From Ochrobactrum sp. CM-21-5 (lineage in GTDB: Bacteria; Pseudomonadota; Alphaproteobacteria; Rhizobiales; Rhizobiaceae), in the NCBI RefSeq assembly GCF_014253075.1, contig NZ_JACLZJ010000003.1, positions 470,628-534,627 of the forward strand: a stretch of 64,000 nt of DNA, given 5' to 3'. A model generated the notes under the pieces. It made no database searches and was not told the DNA's origin. It saw only the letters and a program-made list of their open reading frames with translations. The translations under genes and the position numbers were made by a program. Shown in pieces: positions 36,542 to 45,625 of the stretch (the first letter of the stretch is position 1; every line of letters begins with the position of its first letter).

Positions 36542-37927
36542 TCAGCTTTTTATTTCAAGAAGCTTCCCGGCTATCTTTTCCGCAAGCTTTTCAGCTACTT
36601 GCTGCTTGCTCATTTCCGGCCATTCCTCAATGCCGGAGCGGCTTAAAATACGGACACTATTGCGGTCGCCACCCATGACGCTACCCTCACCCGGCACATG
36701 CGAAACATCGTTGGCGACAATCCAATCCGCTCCCTTTTTCTCAAGCTTACGCTGCGCATTCGCCGCCACGTCCTGCGTTTCCGCTGCAAACCCCACCACA
36801 AGACCGGGACGTTTGGCGCTGTGTCCCACACCGGCCAGAATATCCGGGTTTTCTACCATGGAAAGCGTCGGCGCGTTTTCACCCGGCTTCTTCTTAATCT
36901 TCTGATCGGCCGAGCTTGCCGTGCGCCAATCGGCAACTGCGGCCACCATCACCGCCGCATCGGCGGGCAAAAGACGCTCCACAGCCGCATTCATCTCACG
37001 TGCCGTCTCGACACGAACAACATCGACGCCTTCAGGATCGGGAATATTCACCGGGCCGGACACCAGATGAACAGTCGCACCGAGCCGGGCCAAGGCTGCC
37101 GCAATGGCATGCCCTTGCTTGCCGGATGAGCGATTGGCGATATAGCGGACTGGATCGATCGGCTCATGCGTCGGTCCAGAGGTCATGACGATGGTTTTGC
37201 CCGCAAGCGGCTTTGCCTGAGGTGCGAGCAAGTTTTCGATTGCCGTAACGACAGCCAGCGGCTCGCTCATCCGTCCCGTTCCCGCCTCGCCGCTTTCGGC
37301 CATCTCGCCTCTGTCCGGGCCGATGAAACGCACACCATCTTTCTCCAGCGTCAGGCGATTGCGCTTCGTGGCAGGATTATCCCACATGGCCGGATTCATG
37401 GCCGGAGCAATCAGCACAGGAACTCTTCGCGCCAGGAGCACGGCGCTGGCGAGATCGTCCGCCAGCCCATTCGCCATTTTCGCCATGAGATCGGCGGTCG
37501 CGGGCGCTACGACGATCAGATCCGCATCGCGGGCAAGCCGGATGTGGCCCACATCCTGTTCATCCTCGCGCGAAAAGAGATCGGTATAAACATGATCCGC
37601 CGATACCGCACCGACGGTCAGCGGGGTCACGAATTGCTGCGCCGCAGCCGTCATCAGCGGACGCACATGGGCGCCACGTTCGCGCAGACGGCGAATGATG
37701 TCCGGTGTCTTATAGGCGGCGATACCGCCACCGATAATGAGAAGAATGCGTTTGCCAGCCAGCGAAGCCGCCGCGCCCGGAGACACTGCAATGGCTTGTG
37801 GAGCTCTCTCCAATCCGGCCAGAAGCAGGCGCGCTTCTTCTTCCATGGAGCGCCCATTCTGTGCTGCCCTGATGCGCAGACGTTCCTTGGCGGCATCGTC
37901 GAGATTACGGACGGTAATACTGGCCAT
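36542..37927 (-). CDS. coaBC: CoaBC with N-terminal FitA-like ribbon-helix-helix domain
   Basis: A bifunctional phosphopantothenoylcysteine synthetase/decarboxylase of coenzyme A synthesis. 461 residues from ATG 37927, which has AGCAGGTG about seven bases upstream. The CoaC flavoprotein part starts at about 58 (GKRILLIIGGGIAAYKTPDI) with active-site His128 and the PAMNPAMW substrate clamp (175-182). The CoaB part follows from about 240 (TSGPTHEPIDPVRYIANRSSG). Unusually, residues 1-40 form an extra domain, MASITVRNLDDAAKERLRIR continuing into GRSMEEEARLLL, which closely resembles the FitA/VapB antitoxin DNA-binding fold. No toxin gene is nearby. It is the third gene of ubiE-ubiB-coaBC. Confidence 0.95.
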   Translation of the reverse strand: MASITVRNLDDAAKERLRIRAAQNGRSMEEEARLLLAGLERAPQAIAVSPGAAASLAGKRILLIIGGGIAAYKTPDIIRRLRERGAHVRPLMTAAAQQFVTPLTVGAVSADHVYTDLFSREDEQDVGHIRLARDADLIVVAPATADLMAKMANGLADDLASAVLLARRVPVLIAPAMNPAMWDNPATKRNRLTLEKDGVRFIGPDRGEMAESGEAGTGRMSEPLAVVTAIENLLAPQAKPLAGKTIVMTSGPTHEPIDPVRYIANRSSGKQGHAIAAALARLGATVHLVSGPVNIPDPEGVDVVRVETAREMNAAVERLLPADAAVMVAAVADWRTASSADQKIKKKPGENAPTLSMVENPDILAGVGHSAKRPGLVVGFAAETQDVAANAQRKLEKKGADWIVANDVSHVPGEGSVMGGDRNSVRILSRSGIEEWPEMSKQQVAEKLAEKIAGKLLEIKS

Positions 37928-38002
37928 CTGATTGCACCTGCTTGTTACAAGTGCAATCATTGAAATCACTTTAAAGGTCGCTTGTCACCCTTAAAAGTAA
38001 TT

Positions 38003-39586
38003 TCAAAGCCAGATATAGAGCTTTATCGCTATCGCAGCCAGCGCTACCGCAATCACCATCTGCGCTATACGACCCCAGCGTGAGTGGCGCGCCTCGGCTC
38101 GGCCGATAGCTTCTGCCGTCGCCTCGTCAAAACGCAATCCGTTTACCGCCATGTCATCCAGTGCAACCGAAACGCGTTCCACGCGTGCCACGAGTTCCGG
38201 CGTCTTGCGCGTGAAATGAAGCAGTGAATAAGCGCTGTCCTTCGCGTCGACAAGCATGCCTTGCGGCCCGAGATTCTTGCGTATCCAGTCGCCGACGACC
38301 GGTTCCGCCGCCTTCCACATATTAAAATGTGGATCGAGCGTGCGCGACACGCCTTCGACGACGACCATCGTTTTCTGGAGCATCAGCAGTTCCGGCCGGG
38401 TCTCCATGTCGAAAAGTTCGGTCACTTCAAACAATAACGTCAGCAGCTTGGCCATCGAAATGGTTTCCGCCGGCTGGCCATGGATCGGCTCACCAATGGC
38501 GCGAATGGCCTGCGCAAAGCTCGCCACATCGTGGGTATGCGGTACGTAACCGGCCTCGAAATGCACTTCGGCCACGCGCATATAATCACGCGTGATGAAG
38601 CCATAGAGGATTTCTGCCAAAAATCGCCGCTGTTGCTTGTTGAGCCGCCCGGTAATACCGAAATCAACCGCAACAATCAGCCCTTGATGGTCCACGAAGA
38701 GATTGCCTGGATGCATGTCGGCATGGAAAAAACCGTCGCGCAGCGTATGGCGGAGGAAGGATTGGATCAGCGTTTCAGCGAGCTTCTTGAGGTCAAATCC
38801 CGAAGCGCTGAGCGCATCCACATCCGACATCTTGATGCCGTCGATCCACTCGAGTGTCAGCACGTCGCGGCCCGTCCGTTCCCAATCGACTTGGGGAACA
38901 CGGAAACCGGCGTCGTCCTTAATGTTCTCGGCAATTTCTGAAAGCGCCGCCGCTTCAAGCCTGAGGTCCATCTCGATGCGCGTCGTCTGCTGAAGCGTCT
39001 CGACCACCTGAACCGGGCGCAGGCGGCGCGTGAAGGGCACATGCCGCTCCTGCATGCGCGCGACCATGAAGAAGCCCTCCAGGTCGCGTGCGAAACGCTG
39101 ACGAACGCCGGGACGGATCACCTTGACCGCAACCTTTAGCGGCGCACCGTGCTTCATGACCTCCGCTGGATGAACCTGCGCCATCGAAGCCGCCGCAATC
39201 GGCGCATCGAAACGCAGATAAAGATCGCCAATCTTGCGTCCGAGCGAACCTTCAATGGCCGCAACCGAATCGGTCTGCGGGAAAAAATCGAGACGATCCT
39301 GCAAAAGTTCCAGATCGGCGGCCACATCACGCCCGACAATATCGGGCCGGGTCGCCAGAAACTGGCCGAGCTTCACATAGGAAGGGCCAAGCTTGTTCAT
39401 TGCCCGCGACATGCGTTCGGAACGCTGCATGTGAAGTGCACGCTGGCGCGCCAGCATGCCTGCAATCTTGTGGCCGAACGCCGGGAGACCGGAAAGTCCC
39501 TCGACCGGCAGCGCGCTGATAACGCCCTCACGCGTCAAAACCCATCCGGCGCGCATCAGCCGGAAAGCGGCGGAAAAATTACTCAT
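38003..39586 (-). CDS. ubiB: Ubiquinone biosynthesis protein kinase-like UbiB
   Basis: An ABC1/UbiB atypical kinase-like ATPase needed for aerobic ubiquinone synthesis, 527 residues from this start. Family motifs include KLGQFLATRPDI, AAASMAQVHPAEV (the Ala-rich nucleotide loop in place of a P-loop), GFFHADMHPGNLFV and VAVDFGITGRL. A C-terminal hydrophobic helix pair (about 505-525) anchors it in the membrane. It lies between ubiE and coaBC in the same orientation. Confidence 0.95.
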   Translation of the reverse strand: MSNFSAAFRLMRAGWVLTREGVISALPVEGLSGLPAFGHKIAGMLARQRALHMQRSERMSRAMNKLGPSYVKLGQFLATRPDIVGRDVAADLELLQDRLDFFPQTDSVAAIEGSLGRKIGDLYLRFDAPIAAASMAQVHPAEVMKHGAPLKVAVKVIRPGVRQRFARDLEGFFMVARMQERHVPFTRRLRPVQVVETLQQTTRIEMDLRLEAAALSEIAENIKDDAGFRVPQVDWERTGRDVLTLEWIDGIKMSDVDALSASGFDLKKLAETLIQSFLRHTLRDGFFHADMHPGNLFVDHQGLIVAVDFGITGRLNKQQRRFLAEILYGFITRDYMRVAEVHFEAGYVPHTHDVASFAQAIRAIGEPIHGQPAETISMAKLLTLLFEVTELFDMETRPELLMLQKTMVVVEGVSRTLDPHFNMWKAAEPVVGDWIRKNLGPQGMLVDAKDSAYSLLHFTRKTPELVARVERVSVALDDMAVNGLRFDEATAEAIGRAEARHSRWGRIAQMVIAVALAAIAIKLYIWL

Positions 39587-39629
39587 GCGTCGATGCCCCA
39601 ATCCCGTCCCAAATTCGACATAGACACGA

Positions 39630-40421
39630 TCAAAGCTTCCAACCCGAGTGGAGAGCAGAAATACCGCCGGTAAAATTACGCCAGTTCACCCGCTCGAAAC
39701 CGGCTTTCTCGATCATGGCGGCGAAATCCTGTTGCTTTGGGAATTTGCGGATCGATTCAACCAGATAGCTATAGGAATCGGCATCGCCGGTAATCATCTT
39801 GCCGATGCGCGGAATGGCCTGAAACGACCATTGGTCATACACCCTGTCAAGGATCGGCAGCTCGACTTCGGAAAATTCGAGGCACAGGAAGCGCCCACCG
39901 GGCTTCAGCACGCGATAGGCTTCCGACAGCGCCTTGTCGATATGTGGAACGTTGCGAATACCAAAAGCAATTGTATAGGCGTCGAAGCTGTTATCCTCGA
40001 AAGGCAGTTCCTCGGCATTCGCCTCGACGAAATCGAGATTGTCGGCAAGCCCCTTTTTGATCGCGCGCTCGCGGCCCACGCCCAGCATGGAACCGTTGAT
40101 ATCGAGAATGGTGACATGCGCCTGACGGCCAGATGCTTCCACAATGCGGAACGCAATGTCACCGGTTCCGCCTGCAACATCCAGCGAGGTCCAGCCCGCT
40201 CGCTTCGATGGCGCCAGCCATGCGATCATCGCATCCTTCCAGACACGATGCATGCCCGCCGACATGAGATCGTTCATCACATCGTAGCGCTTGGCGACCT
40301 TATGGAAAACGTCGTTGACCAGCCCCTGCTTGGTGTCTTCATCGACAGCCTTGAAGCCGAATGAATGCTCCATGCCACCTTGTGCGCCCACGCGGTCTGC
40401 ATTGCCGTTATGCTGGCTCAT
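39630..40421 (-). CDS. ubiE: Ubiquinone/menaquinone C-methyltransferase
   Basis: SAM-dependent C-methylation in ubiquinone synthesis. It is 263 residues with the SAM motif [13 protein letters not shown] and the UbiE signatures [17 protein letters not shown] and [13 protein letters not shown]. It is the first gene of the ubiE-ubiB-coaBC operon. The 280-bp gap upstream, shared with divergent upp, must hold its promoter. Confidence 0.96.
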   Translation of the reverse strand: MSQHNGNADRVGAQGGMEHSFGFKAVDEDTKQGLVNDVFHKVAKRYDVMNDLMSAGMHRVWKDAMIAWLAPSKRAGWTSLDVAGGTGDIAFRIVEASGRQAHVTILDINGSMLGVGRERAIKKGLADNLDFVEANAEELPFEDNSFDAYTIAFGIRNVPHIDKALSEAYRVLKPGGRFLCLEFSEVELPILDRVYDQWSFQAIPRIGKMITGDADSYSYLVESIRKFPKQQDFAAMIEKAGFERVNWRNFTGGISALHSGWKL

Positions 40422-40703
40422 CGCTCATCCTGCCGGTTCATTGCGAAACGAAGCCGATCTCCGTTTTCCGTTTGCCTGATGCATATAAAGCTTGTGTCAA
40501 ACGATACAAGCACAGACCCGCAACCACTACCCCTTTTGTGAAGCTTGCCTCCTTGCGAAGTCCGCCCCTTTATGATCCCGACTTGCACTTGCCTTAAAAA
40601 ATGGTCAAAGAGACATAAAACTGTGCGTGCGCGCTCGCCACGCGTTTTCTCCAGCGCAATCCGCCGCTAAAGTCAAAAAGATAACGAGAAAAGTGGAAAG
40701 AAC

Positions 40704-41330
40704 ATGGGCGTTACTGTCGTCAGCCATCCGCTTGTCCAGCACAAGCTCACCATCATGCGCAAGAAGGAGACGTCCACGGCCAGCTTCCGGCGGCTCCTGA
40801 AGGAGATTTCGCTGCTGCTCTGCTACGAGGTGACACGTGATCTCGAATTGACCACCATGCACATCGAAACGCCGATGATGCCGATGGAAGCACCAACGCT
40901 TGAAGGCAAGAAGCTTGTCTTCGCCTCGATCCTGCGTGCAGGCAACGGCCTTCTCGAAGGCATGCTCGATCTGGTGCCTGCGGCCCGTGTCGCCCATATC
41001 GGCCTCTACCGCGACCATGATACGCTTCAGCCGATTGAATATTATTTCAAGGCGCCAGAAGACATAGTGAACCGGCTTATCATTGTTGTTGATCCGATGC
41101 TCGCCACCGCCAATTCGGCCATCGCGGCAATCGACAAGCTGAAAGAACGTGGCGCGACCAATATCCGCTTCCTTTGCTTGCTGGCCGCACCGGAAGGCAT
41201 CGAGCGCTTTACCAGGGCGCACCCCGATGTGGAAGTGTTCACCGCTTCTATCGATGAACGGCTTGATGACAAAGGCTACATCGTCCCTGGCCTCGGCGAT
41301 GCTGGTGACCGGATGTACGGCACCAAGTAG
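40704..41330 (+). CDS. upp: Uracil phosphoribosyltransferase
   Basis: Salvages uracil to UMP with PRPP. The 208-residue protein has the PRPP-binding motif [18 protein letters not shown] and the uracil-binding C-terminus [32 protein letters not shown] precedes the ATG. It is monocistronic; the 280 bp upstream contains a GCTTGT-N10-ACAAGC inverted repeat at 40490-40511 of unknown meaning. Confidence 0.97.
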   Translation: MGVTVVSHPLVQHKLTIMRKKETSTASFRRLLKEISLLLCYEVTRDLELTTMHIETPMMPMEAPTLEGKKLVFASILRAGNGLLEGMLDLVPAARVAHIGLYRDHDTLQPIEYYFKAPEDIVNRLIIVVDPMLATANSAIAAIDKLKERGATNIRFLCLLAAPEGIERFTRAHPDVEVFTASIDERLDDKGYIVPGLGDAGDRMYGTK

Positions 41331-41494
41331 GCATCGATTTTCTTTATCGCCCCACTGTTATGGGCCGGTCTCCCGCTTTCGCTCATCGGCGAAAACGGGT
41401 ACACTTTTGCTGCAAGCGATACGGAACGATATTCAAAGCGGTTCGCCGGTTCGGTCAAAATCAGAACCGCCCCAGTTCAAACGGAATGACAGCC

Positions 41495-41701
41495 ATGACC
41501 GCGGACCAACGCCTGACAGAGCTTGAAATACGCGTCGCCGAACAGGAAAAGACAATTGACGAATTGTCGTCCGTGCTGGCCGAGCAATGGCAAACAATCG
41601 ACCAGCTTTCCAAGAAAATGACCGCGCTGACGGACCGCTTCCTGCTTCTGGAAGAACAGACCGCACCCGATGTGCCGGTCACCAAACCTCCGCACTGGTA
41701 A
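41495..41701 (+). CDS. slyX: SlyX family protein
   Basis: A short SlyX protein of 68 residues, almost entirely coiled coil (RLTELEIRVAEQEKTIDEL and onward heptads), ending in the typical KPPHW. An ATG three codons earlier (41486) is an alternative start. The function of SlyX is not established. The acetyltransferase gene follows after 5 bp, so the two are co-transcribed. Confidence 0.88.
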   Translation: MTADQRLTELEIRVAEQEKTIDELSSVLAEQWQTIDQLSKKMTALTDRFLLLEEQTAPDVPVTKPPHW

Positions 41702-41706
41702 AAGGC

Positions 41707-42168
41707 ATGCTTGAAATTGTTGATCTGGCAGACCGGGCCGACCTCATCGCCATCTGTGCTCAATGGAACCATGGCGAATGGGGTGACTTTTCCGGCTCAT
41801 CCAAGGAAGAGATCGCCAACGCCTTTCACGACATCGCGCAGTCGCAAGATGGGCAGGCAGCATGTGCCGCGCTCTGGAACAGCGAACCCGCCGGGTTTGC
41901 GCTGCTGATCCACAATGATCTGGAAACCCACCCGCATCTGAAACCATGGGTGGCAAGCGTGTTCGTGGCACCGGACCATCGCGGCAAAGGAATTGCCAAA
42001 AGCCTTGTCAGCGCGGTCGAAGCCGTCGCGAAACAGCACGGCTACGCCCAAGCCTATCTCTACACCAGCAAGCCGGGCCTTTATCGGCAAATCGGCTGGA
42101 GCGACCTTGAGAACCTCGAAGGCGATTATGCCGGGATGCTCATTTTAAGAAAGGAGATCGCGCGATAA
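41707..42168 (+). CDS. GNAT family N-acetyltransferase
   Basis: A 153-residue acetyltransferase with the GNAT core: WVASVFVAPDHRGKGIAKSL gives the acetyl-CoA loop (R/Q-x-x-G-x-G/A form DHRGKGIA), and the C-terminal YTSKPGLYRQIGW is typical of a small-molecule GNAT. It starts 5 bp after slyX. The substrate is unknown. Confidence 0.88.
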   Translation: MLEIVDLADRADLIAICAQWNHGEWGDFSGSSKEEIANAFHDIAQSQDGQAACAALWNSEPAGFALLIHNDLETHPHLKPWVASVFVAPDHRGKGIAKSLVSAVEAVAKQHGYAQAYLYTSKPGLYRQIGWSDLENLEGDYAGMLILRKEIAR

Positions 42169-42189
42169 AACCATCGCGCGATTTGCCAA

Positions 42190-42846
42190 TTACTGCGCCA
42201 GCGGTATCGGACAGCTGACGCCTGTACCGCGCAGACCGCAATAGCCATCGGGGTTTTTTGCCAGATATTGCTGGTGGTAAGCTTCCGCATAATAGAAATC
42301 CGGCGCGTCTTCGATTTCCGTGGTGATTGGACCGAGTCCCCGTGCGGCAAGCGCATCCTGATAGGTCGCACGGCTTTTTTCCGCCACGTCGCGATCCGCC
42401 TCATCGAAGGTATAGATCACCGAACGATAGGTCGTGCCGATATCATTGCCCTGACGCATGCCCTGCGTCGGGTCATGTTCTTCCCAGAACAGTGTCAGCA
42501 ACGCGTCGAGACTGACCACTTTCGGGTCGTAAACCACCAGCACCACCTCAGCGTGTCCGGTCAGCCCGGTGCAGGTTTCTTCATAGGTCGGATTCGGCGT
42601 GATACCGCCCGCATAGCCGACCGCGGTTACATATACGCCTGGCACCTGCCAGAAGAGCCGTTCGGCGCCCCAGAAGCACCCCATCCCGAACAGAATCTGC
42701 TTATAGCCTTCCGGCCACGGGCCTTTGAGCGGGTTTCGGGAAACGACGTGGGTTGCCGATGTCGGAAGAGCCTGTGCCCGACCCGGCAGCGCCTCATTCG
42801 CGGACGGCATCTGCATTTTCTTGCGATAGCTGTCAAAGAAACTCAT
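42190..42846 (-). CDS. msrA: Peptide-methionine (S)-S-oxide reductase
   Basis: Reduces methionine-S-sulfoxide in proteins and repairs oxidative damage. It is 218 residues with the catalytic Cys57 in [18 protein letters not shown]-type substrate contact is seen as [14 protein letters not shown], and the C-terminal resolving Cys lies in [13 protein letters not shown] small membrane-protein gene precedes it by 23 bp in the same direction. Confidence 0.96.
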   Translation of the reverse strand: MSFFDSYRKKMQMPSANEALPGRAQALPTSATHVVSRNPLKGPWPEGYKQILFGMGCFWGAERLFWQVPGVYVTAVGYAGGITPNPTYEETCTGLTGHAEVVLVVYDPKVVSLDALLTLFWEEHDPTQGMRQGNDIGTTYRSVIYTFDEADRDVAEKSRATYQDALAARGLGPITTEIEDAPDFYYAEAYHQQYLAKNPDGYCGLRGTGVSCPIPLAQ

Positions 42847-42869
42847 GGCATTTGCCTCCTTCGGCTGAA

Positions 42870-43193
42870 TTATCTGGCGGAGAAACGACCGAATGGCTTC
42901 TCACGCCTGCGGCCGACTGCATAGAACACAAGAGCAAGCCCGCCGAAAAAGAGCCAGCCTGGTTGTTCAAGCAGTGGAACAAGCACTACGTTCCACGTCC
43001 CTGCCCCTATATAGTGCGCCACAAGCGCTTCCGCATCGGCCAGCGTCTCCGGCGCATTGCGCGCCCACATCGAAAAAAGCGGCTTTGTGACGAATTGTGA
43101 AGCGCCGACTGAGCGTGCACCATCGAGAATGGCGAAGATCACAGCCAATCCCAAAAAAACAACCGCAAAACTACGCAATACAAACCGGATCAC
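42870..43193 (-). CDS. Small conserved membrane protein upstream of msrA
   Basis: A 107-residue protein with two hydrophobic helices (about 5-25 and 77-95) and a basic, Arg-rich C-terminal end ([13 protein letters not shown]). The start is GTG, with GGAGA six bases upstream. No family motif is recognised. It is probably co-transcribed with msrA. The function is unknown. Confidence 0.72.
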   Translation of the reverse strand: MIRFVLRSFAVVFLGLAVIFAILDGARSVGASQFVTKPLFSMWARNAPETLADAEALVAHYIGAGTWNVVLVPLLEQPGWLFFGGLALVFYAVGRRREKPFGRFSAR

Positions 43194-43638
43194 GATTCTC
43201 CGTCCTGCCTTGGCGGGTTTGAACCTCGAACGCGCCGTAACCTCGTTGCGAGATCGTGCGAAATTCAGATTCGCCGCGTCGGTGTCCTACCCCTGTCTTC
43301 GCGCTGGAAAGCCCCCAGCGTCGCTATAATCTGCGGTTTTGATACCGCTAAATTATAGTCCTGAGAAGCCCCATCACCCTAAACCGTGTTTGAACACAAC
43401 TGTTTCGCCATGAAAATCAATTTAAAAACAAACAGTTACAAAATAATCGGCACCAGCTTCACAAGCACTACAGATTTGCCGCAAAATCTTTCAAATAGCT
43501 GTTGAACATATGCACATTCTGGCTATATTGCGCGCGCACCAGCTTGTTGGCGACTAACCACCGTCGAGCTTGAAAGCGGTGTTTCGTTTGCAGTCAGATT
43601 TTACCGTAAAATTCGGTTTCCACGGCAGCAAGACAGAC
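43194..43638. other. Gene-free stretch before tRNA-Ser
   Basis: About 445 bp without a credible ORF. It holds a hairpin with broken arms at 43324-43358 (CTATAAT/ATTATAG plus GCGGT/ACCGC) and a possible promoter at 43502-43529 (TTGAAC-16-TATATT), which lies far from the tRNA 5' end. A small RNA is possible but unsupported beyond this. Confidence 0.4.
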
Positions 43639-43728
43639 GGAGAGGTGGCCGAGTGGTTGAAGGCGCACGCCTGGAAAGTGTGTATACGGGGAACCGTATC
43701 GCGGGTTCGAATCCCGCTCTCTCCGCCA
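43639..43728 (+). tRNA. tRNA-Ser (anticodon GGA)
   Basis: A 90-nt gene with encoded CCA. The acceptor stem GGAGAGG pairs with TCTCTCC, with a G-T at the seventh pair. The anticodon loop CTGGAAA gives GGA for UCC/UCU. A long variable arm (TATACGGGGAACCGTATC) is typical of class II serine tRNAs, and the T-arm has GGGTTCGAATCCC. Confidence 0.97.
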
Positions 43729-43936
43729 TAAACGCTTCCCCCTATTGAACGATATTTCGCAAGCTAGGCATATATCCAAAACGGGAAACAGAAACCTGTT
43801 TCGCAGTCGCTCGCTTGCCGCGTCCTTGAATAGTACGCAATAACACCTCCTCGAAACCCCGCAAAAAACGCCACCTGCCAGTTGGCTCTCGGGATGTGCG
43901 TCCGGACGCCGAATTCAGCCGGGTGGTTGACAACTC

Positions 43937-43952
43937 ATAACTCTAGAGTTAT
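43937..43952. promoter_or_regulatory. Perfect 16-bp palindrome, probable ArsR-family operator
   Basis: ATAACTCTAGAGTTAT, perfectly self-complementary, ends 25 bp before the first ATG of the ArsR-type gene. ArsR-family repressors bind imperfect or perfect AT-rich palindromes overlapping their own promoter; autoregulation is inferred. Confidence 0.7.
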
Positions 43953-43977
43953 TGAATAAATCAATCACCAGCGGGTT

Positions 43978-44310
43978 ATGAATGCAATGCCTACGACTTA
44001 CGACAACCTCTTCGCAACATTGGCCGACCCGACCAGACGCAACATCTTCGAGCGTCTATGCCGCGAAGGCGAGCAAACGGTACATGCATTGACGGCACAA
44101 GCGGGTGTGTCCCAGCCTGCCGTTTCAAAACATCTGGGTATACTGAAACAGGCTGGGCTGGTTCTCGACCGCCGCGAAGGCCGCGAAACCCATTATAGCG
44201 CCCGGCCCGATGCCCTCACGCCGCTGGTGAACTGGACAAGCGAGATGACCGGCTTCTGGCAAAGCCGGTTCGACGAACTCGAACATCTATTACAGAGGAT
44301 GGACCAATGA
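43978..44310 (+). CDS. ArsR family transcriptional regulator
   Basis: A 110-residue winged-helix repressor. LADPTRRNIFERLCREGEQ leads into the helix-turn-helix (LTAQAGVSQPAVSKHLGIL, about 35-53) and the wing RREGRETHYSA. The usual metal-binding CVC motif of ArsR is absent, so it is of the SdpR/AHSA1-linked type rather than a metal sensor. The start may also be ATG 43987. Its last base triplet overlaps the SRPBCC gene start (ATGA), a standard two-gene unit. Confidence 0.9.
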   Translation: MNAMPTTYDNLFATLADPTRRNIFERLCREGEQTVHALTAQAGVSQPAVSKHLGILKQAGLVLDRREGRETHYSARPDALTPLVNWTSEMTGFWQSRFDELEHLLQRMDQ

Positions 44311-44717
44311 CCGACACATCGACCGAGACCCGATCCGTCGCCATGGAAAGGGAGTTTCCGTATCCACCGGAAAGAATCTGGCGGGCCCTGACACAGCCGC
44401 ACCTTATTGAAGAATGGCTGATGAAGAACGATTTCCAGCCCCGGATCGGCCATCGTTTCGAGCTGCGAGCAGATTGGGGCTCAGTGGCCTGCGAGGTCCT
44501 TGAAGTCGAGCCAAATCGCACGTTGGTTTATAGCTGGGAGGCTAATGGTCTTGAAAGCATGGTGACGTGGACACTCGCGCCTTCGGCGACGGGCACGATC
44601 CTGCGCATGGAACAATCTGGCTTCAGTACCGGTCAGGAGCAATTCTATCAGGGTGCAAAGGCCGGCTGGCCTCGCTTTCTGTCATCGCTGGAACAGGTTG
44701 TGGCGCGCATCGACTGA
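44307..44717 (+). CDS. SRPBCC domain-containing protein (AHSA1-like)
   Basis: A 136-residue START/AHSA1-type lipid- or small-ligand-binding fold. It begins MEREFPYPPERIWRALT, a standard AHSA1 opening, and has the WTLAPSATGTILRMEQSGF strand pair. ArsR-AHSA1 pairs are frequent in soil bacteria; the ligand is unknown. A hairpin with a short T-run follows. Confidence 0.9.
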   Translation: MTDTSTETRSVAMEREFPYPPERIWRALTQPHLIEEWLMKNDFQPRIGHRFELRADWGSVACEVLEVEPNRTLVYSWEANGLESMVTWTLAPSATGTILRMEQSGFSTGQEQFYQGAKAGWPRFLSSLEQVVARID

Positions 44718-44761
44718 CCGCGGGTTGCGTAATGCGATGTTCCACACAAAATCATCTCTAA

Positions 44762-44793
44762 GCAGTCGGTCCACAGGGCCGACTGCCGGTTTT
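44762..44793 (+). terminator. Probable terminator after ArsR/SRPBCC unit
   Basis: GCAGTCGG / CCGACTGC stem (8 bp, 9-nt loop) followed by CGGTTTTC, about 45 bp after the stop codon. Confidence 0.6.
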
Positions 44794-44893
44794 CATCGCG
44801 ATCACATCCATTGCACCACAAGGGCTGCTCGCTAGGGCAGGTCCCTTTCAACGGAATCGCGGAACCGCTTCAATTCCTGAATGTTGATTGGCT

Positions 44894-45511
<618 letters not shown>

Positions 45512-45625
45512 TCATATTTCGACGGAGAACTTCTATCAATTTTTGGGGAACCCGCAACAAATCGGGATGCACGTTTTCGTGCGAGCGCAACTCTGCCACA
45601 ACCGCCTGTCCGGAACGGGCATCGG

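Noticed and set aside
43742..43933. 63-residue minus-strand ORF between tRNA-Ser and the ArsR gene
   Set aside because: No ribosome site or recognisable features.
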